Assembly: GCF_000931935.2 (NCBI RefSeq)
Contig: NZ_AZAC01000029.1
Span: 62,001 to 126,000 of the forward strand
Direction: 5' to 3'
DNA from: Dethiosulfatarculus sandiegensis
GTDB taxonomy: Bacteria > Desulfobacterota > Desulfarculia > Desulfarculales > Desulfarculaceae
Length of the DNA stretch: 64,000 nucleotides
Below, piece after piece: positions 61,371 through 64,000 of this stretch. Under the pieces are notes generated by a model, which worked only from the letters and a program-made list of their open reading frames with translations, was not told the origin of the DNA and did not search any database. Position 1 is the first letter of the stretch. Each line of letters opens with the position of its first letter. Position numbers and translations under genes: made by a program.

Positions 61371-62102
61371 CTAGTCGACTTGCTTTTTTCTCCCAGCGGA
61401 TAAAAGCCGCTTTTCCACATCCAGAAGGTGTTCGGAGATAAGCTCATGGGCGCTGGGCCCATTTTTTTGTTCAATTGCCTCTAGAAGGTCCTGGTGTGAT
61501 TGAACCACCCTGGCCGAGGTCTCCAGGGTGACTCCGCCTTTGCTCAGTATCTTGGCGTTGGCAGCCATGAGGCATTCCATGATGATCACATAGACAAAGT
61601 TTTGCGAAGCAGCGGCAAAGATGCGGTGGAACTCCACATTTTCCTCGGTGGCCATCTCCCCCTGATCTATCCTGGCTTTGGCCTGGGCCACATTCTTCTT
61701 TAGTCTGGCCAGGTCATTTTCCTGGATTCTTTCCAATACGTGATCCAGGACCAACTTTTCCACTTCCATGCGGGCTTCGGTCAGATCTTTCAAGGTGACT
61801 TTATGCATCCTGTAGGCGTCAAGGAATAGGTCGCTTATGGTGTAATGGATGGCGTCATTGATAAAAGCGCCGCCTCCACCGCCTTTGTGGATGGTGATGA
61901 GGCCGGACATTTCCAGCAGGCGCAAGGCTTCCCGCATTGTCTGGCGTCCGACTTGAAATTGAGAAGCCATCTGGGTTTCCGGAGGCAGCCTGTCCCCGGG
62001 ATTTAAAACCCGGTCAAAAATTTGTTTTTTTATCCTCTCGGCCACCTCTTCAAAGGCTCTTGCCCCTTTGATGGGCTCAAACATGTTTTTATTTGTCCCC
62101 AT
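61371..62102 (-). CDS. GntR/FadR-family transcriptional regulator
   Basis: A 243-aa protein. An N-terminal winged helix (about 12-80: FEEVAERIKKQIFDRVLNPG, LPPETQMASQFQVGRQTMRE, ALRLLEMSGLITIHKGGGGG) is followed by an all-helical FCD ligand domain with conserved Asp/His positions (ARMEVEKLVLDH, EFHRIFAAAS, SHQDLLEAIE). FCD regulators bind organic acids or their CoA esters. It is encoded just upstream of dctPQM on the same strand, so it probably controls uptake in response to the transported acid or its product. A matching palindrome lies 24 bases before its start. Confidence 0.94.
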   Translation of the reverse strand: MGTNKNMFEPIKGARAFEEVAERIKKQIFDRVLNPGDRLPPETQMASQFQVGRQTMREALRLLEMSGLITIHKGGGGGAFINDAIHYTISDLFLDAYRMHKVTLKDLTEARMEVEKLVLDHVLERIQENDLARLKKNVAQAKARIDQGEMATEENVEFHRIFAAASQNFVYVIIMECLMAANAKILSKGGVTLETSARVVQSHQDLLEAIEQKNGPSAHELISEHLLDVEKRLLSAGRKKQVD

Positions 62103-62125
62103 ATTATCCCGAATAAGTTAAGTAT

Positions 62126-62140
62126 GAATGTCTGACATTC
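62126..62140. promoter_or_regulatory. GntR-type operator palindrome
   Basis: GAATGTCTGACATTC is a perfect 7+1+7 palindrome with the GT-N3-AC core typical of FadR-subfamily sites. It lies 24 bases upstream of the regulator start, so autoregulation is likely. Confidence 0.75.
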
Positions 62141-62399
62141 AGCCTTTCATATTGACTTGTTCGGTGTCAAGCCCTTTTTGGGACTATGCCATATTATTTT
62201 AGTTACAATAATTGAATATTTAATTAGAATAGATTTATCTATATAAAATTATTGGCTTTTACCTGCAATACAGCTTTGCTCGTTTGTTTGAGGAAGGGTC
62301 GGGCTTGGAATTAGTAAAACTAAAATGATAAATTAAATAGGCTTGCCGGGTTAAAATGTTGGTAATCACTTAATCTACCCACCAGCCAAAGGCGGAAAA
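62141..62399. other. divergent control region, regulator / cupin genes
   Basis: Strongly AT-rich, with no coding frame. A TTGACA on the minus strand (about 62157-62152) lies near the operator but has no well-spaced -10. The last 20 bases carry the cupin ribosome site. Confidence 0.4.
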
Positions 62400-62762
62400 A
62401 TGGAAAAGCAGGCCTTGCTCAAGAATATCGATTTCGCCAAGCCGCAGGATCTGGGCTCCATGGTGGAATACAAGGAAGGGCAGGTGGTGAGCCGGACCCT
62501 GTGCCAGACGCCCGGATTGAGCATCACCCTTTTTGCCTTTGCCAAAGGAGAGGGCCTCAGTGCTCACACAGTTGAGGCCGATGCCCTGGTTCAGGTTTTG
62601 GATGGGATGGCTGAGATAACCATTGGCAATGAAACCATGACCGCTTCAGCCGGAGAATTGGTGGCCATGCCCCAAGGACTCCCCCATGGCCTGGATGCAA
62701 AAGAGCGCTTCAAGATGCTTCTGACTGTGGTCAGGGCGCCCCAGATGCCGGGGATTACCTGA
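62400..62762 (+). CDS. single-domain cupin protein
   Basis: A 120-aa protein with a cupin_2-like core: LFAFAKGEGLSAHTVEADAL (first motif, one His kept), VQVLDGMAEITIGNE, AGELVAMPQGLPHGLDAKE (second motif with His). The metal ligands are fewer than in classical cupins. Similar small cupins occur as uncharacterised proteins in anaerobes. AAGGCGG precedes the ATG. It is divergent from the GntR gene and might share its control; function unknown. Confidence 0.82.
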   Translation: MEKQALLKNIDFAKPQDLGSMVEYKEGQVVSRTLCQTPGLSITLFAFAKGEGLSAHTVEADALVQVLDGMAEITIGNETMTASAGELVAMPQGLPHGLDAKERFKMLLTVVRAPQMPGIT

Positions 62763-62870
62763 CAATAGGCCGGAAAGAACGGATTTGGTCAAGGTCGGGA
62801 TTTTTCTTCGAACGGCTTTGTATAATTGAAGTGTATTCAGGAGTTTAAAGAAGGGGAAAAACAGCCTGAA

Positions 62871-62902
62871 ACGGGCCCGGGGCTTTACCCGGGCCCGTTT
62901 TA
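62871..62902. terminator. bidirectional terminator
   Basis: A perfect 11-bp stem (ACGGGCCCGGG, 62871-62881, with 62888-62898) and a 6-base loop. TTTTAT follows on the plus strand and a short A-tract lies on the other side. It lies between the convergent cupin and secreted-protein genes. Confidence 0.88.
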
Positions 62903-62906
62903 TAGC

Positions 62907-63680
62907 TTATTCAAAATCAAGCTTATCCAGGGTTACCTTTTTATAACTCTTGGGCACCTCAAAGTACTCAGCGGGGATATCCTTTTTAAGCACCTTGCCT
63001 GCCCTTTCGGTCTCATTCTGGTCGCCGTCTTCATATTCCACCACCCTCAAAGGATAGCCTTCTTCAAAAAGAGCCAGGACCTGGTCGGAAGAAGCATAAT
63101 CAACCTCAATGGACAAGGCATTGGTCATTTTCTGCATGGCCTTTATATTCACCTCATCGCCCAGCTTTACATCCGGAGTCAGCCACATTTCGGCAACCAG
63201 TTTCCCCTTCAGGAAAACCTGGTGCTTTTGGGTGGCTTTTCCGGCGATCTCCATGCTTTGGCCGGTTTTTTTGACCTGGGTCACAGGTTTGGGGCCTTTG
63301 GATTTGCTCTGGTTGGCCTTTTGTATCTGTTTGATTCTGGCCTTGACCATCTCCTTTTGTTCCGGGGGAACCTGCTCCAGGTATTTTTTCATGGCAGCTT
63401 CGGTGGCCCTTGCCCTGGCCTTGGAGAATTCTTCAGGCGTGCCGGACCAGAAGGCCTTTTGTTCCGGATTCACGAAAAATATTTTAGAGTTATTCACATC
63501 AAAGATAACCTTGAGCCCCTGGTTGGGATTGCCTGCCATGGCCTTGCCGTCCTGGACGTAAAGGGCCTGGGTCGCGCCTGTGTCCGGGTCTGCATCCTGG
63601 TTTTCTATGATCCAGCCTGCCCAGGTAATAGTGGGCAGAGACAAGGCAATGACTGCCAGGCAGGTGAGCATCTTTTTCAT
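62907..63680 (-). CDS. secreted DUF4412-like protein
   Basis: The ATG at 63680 has AAGGAG 9 bases upstream; 257 aa with a signal peptide (MLTCLAVIALSLPTITWA). The mature part has the motif I associate with DUF4412 proteins (LKVIFDVNNSKIFFVNPEQK), then a helical Lys/Gln-rich middle (AMKKYLEQVPPEQKEMVKAR) and a LolA-like-looking beta part with FLKGKLVAEMWLTPDV. It is periplasmic or exported. Function unknown; the fold may bind a lipid or cofactor. It stands alone. Confidence 0.72.
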   Translation of the reverse strand: MKKMLTCLAVIALSLPTITWAGWIIENQDADPDTGATQALYVQDGKAMAGNPNQGLKVIFDVNNSKIFFVNPEQKAFWSGTPEEFSKARARATEAAMKKYLEQVPPEQKEMVKARIKQIQKANQSKSKGPKPVTQVKKTGQSMEIAGKATQKHQVFLKGKLVAEMWLTPDVKLGDEVNIKAMQKMTNALSIEVDYASSDQVLALFEEGYPLRVVEYEDGDQNETERAGKVLKKDIPAEYFEVPKSYKKVTLDKLDFE

Positions 63681-64000
63681 CTGAAAATTCTCCTTCAAAC
63701 AATTTGTTCTAACGGCACTTCATTTGCCTGACTGCCTGAATTGCCAGTTATTCCCTTTGGTTGTCTGAGCCAGGGTACAGGCTGAACAACGCCTGATCTG
63801 GTTATCGGATAAGCCCGGGCCTAAAAAGAACAACCTTTATTCAAAACAGCTTTGCTTCCAAACCGTTAATGTAATTGATAAACAGCGCTCGGCCTGAGCC
63901 AGGCCTAAGGGTGGAATCACCCTTTGGTAACCCCCAATAGAGAAACCTATCCTATAGGAATTCATCAAATCTCGCCACATTGGCTCAACGTTTTACAATA
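63681..64000. other. intergenic end of window
   Basis: No coding frame was seen. Hairpins AAGGGTG-GAAT-CACCCTT (63907-63924) and GGCCT-GAGCC-AGGCC (63893-63907 region) lie side by side and could belong to a leader or small RNA reading out of the window. I match them to no known family. Confidence 0.35.

Noticed and set aside
1-64000. CRISPR arrays, tRNA or rRNA genes, insertion sequences, phage genes, attachment sites
   Set aside because: None seen: no regular direct repeats, no transposase or integrase frames, no cloverleaf or rRNA-like stretch recognised.

Overview
This window comes from a bacterial chromosome of roughly balanced base composition. The best guess is an anaerobic Desulfobacterota (sulfate-reducer-like) organism. 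The grounds are a Desulfovibrio-type aldehyde oxidoreductase with its conserved satellite genes, a double-cubane-cluster reductase with its ATP-dependent activator, TAXI and DctPQM TRAP transporters, an ADP-forming acyl-CoA synthetase, a cytochrome bd oxidase of the kind anaerobes use for oxygen defence, and abundant two-component, chemotaxis and c-di-GMP proteins. No rRNA, tRNA, CRISPR, phage or insertion sequence was seen, so the placement rests on gene content alone.

Layout. 1-2.3 kb: end of cydA, cydB and an alpha/beta hydrolase. 2.4-8.6 kb: a minus-strand TetR / RND exporter / LolA-like carrier / outer-membrane protein set behind a promoter that carries three identical palindromes. 8.8-15.4 kb: a small His-bearing protein, a PilZ protein, a RhtB exporter, an NfeD-flotillin pair and a MASE1 membrane protein ending in a Cys-rich motif. 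15.5-24.7 kb: a minus-strand seven-gene operon headed by a Mo aldehyde oxidoreductase, followed by a flavin/Fe-S oxidoreductase, a 70-aa redox protein, a methyltransferase, a C-GCAxxG-C-C protein, a radical SAM protein and an AMP-dependent ligase. Its upstream region holds paired palindromes and a candidate small RNA. 25.5-31.5 kb: a hypothetical protein, the double-cubane reductase with its activase, and a TAXI TRAP transporter. 32.2-39.2 kb: an EAL-CBS-GGDEF protein and a three-gene operon (unrecognised 818-aa protein, phosphatidylserine-decarboxylase-like protein, Lgt-like membrane protein). 39.3-51 kb: a metallophosphoesterase, a chemoreceptor, a large hybrid kinase whose HPt domain lacks its histidine, and a porin-like protein. 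51.2-55.5 kb: alanine dehydrogenase with a sigma-54 promoter, its probable sigma-54 activator, and a methyltransferase. 55.6-62.1 kb: GntR regulator, DctPQM, VOC epimerase-like protein and ADP-forming acyl-CoA synthetase. 62.4-64 kb: a cupin and a secreted DUF4412-like protein.

Two clusters are the best candidates for undescribed biology. The aldehyde oxidoreductase operon encodes radical SAM, ligase, methyltransferase and redox functions with no known substrate. The 818-aa / decarboxylase / Lgt-like operon looks like lipid or lipoprotein chemistry. A recurring design is a strong hairpin after an early gene of a polycistron (aldehyde oxidoreductase, double-cubane reductase, both TRAP binding proteins, LolA-like carrier), which would set unequal subunit levels. 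Everything was read by eye. Domain and family names are from memory and were not checked by database search.
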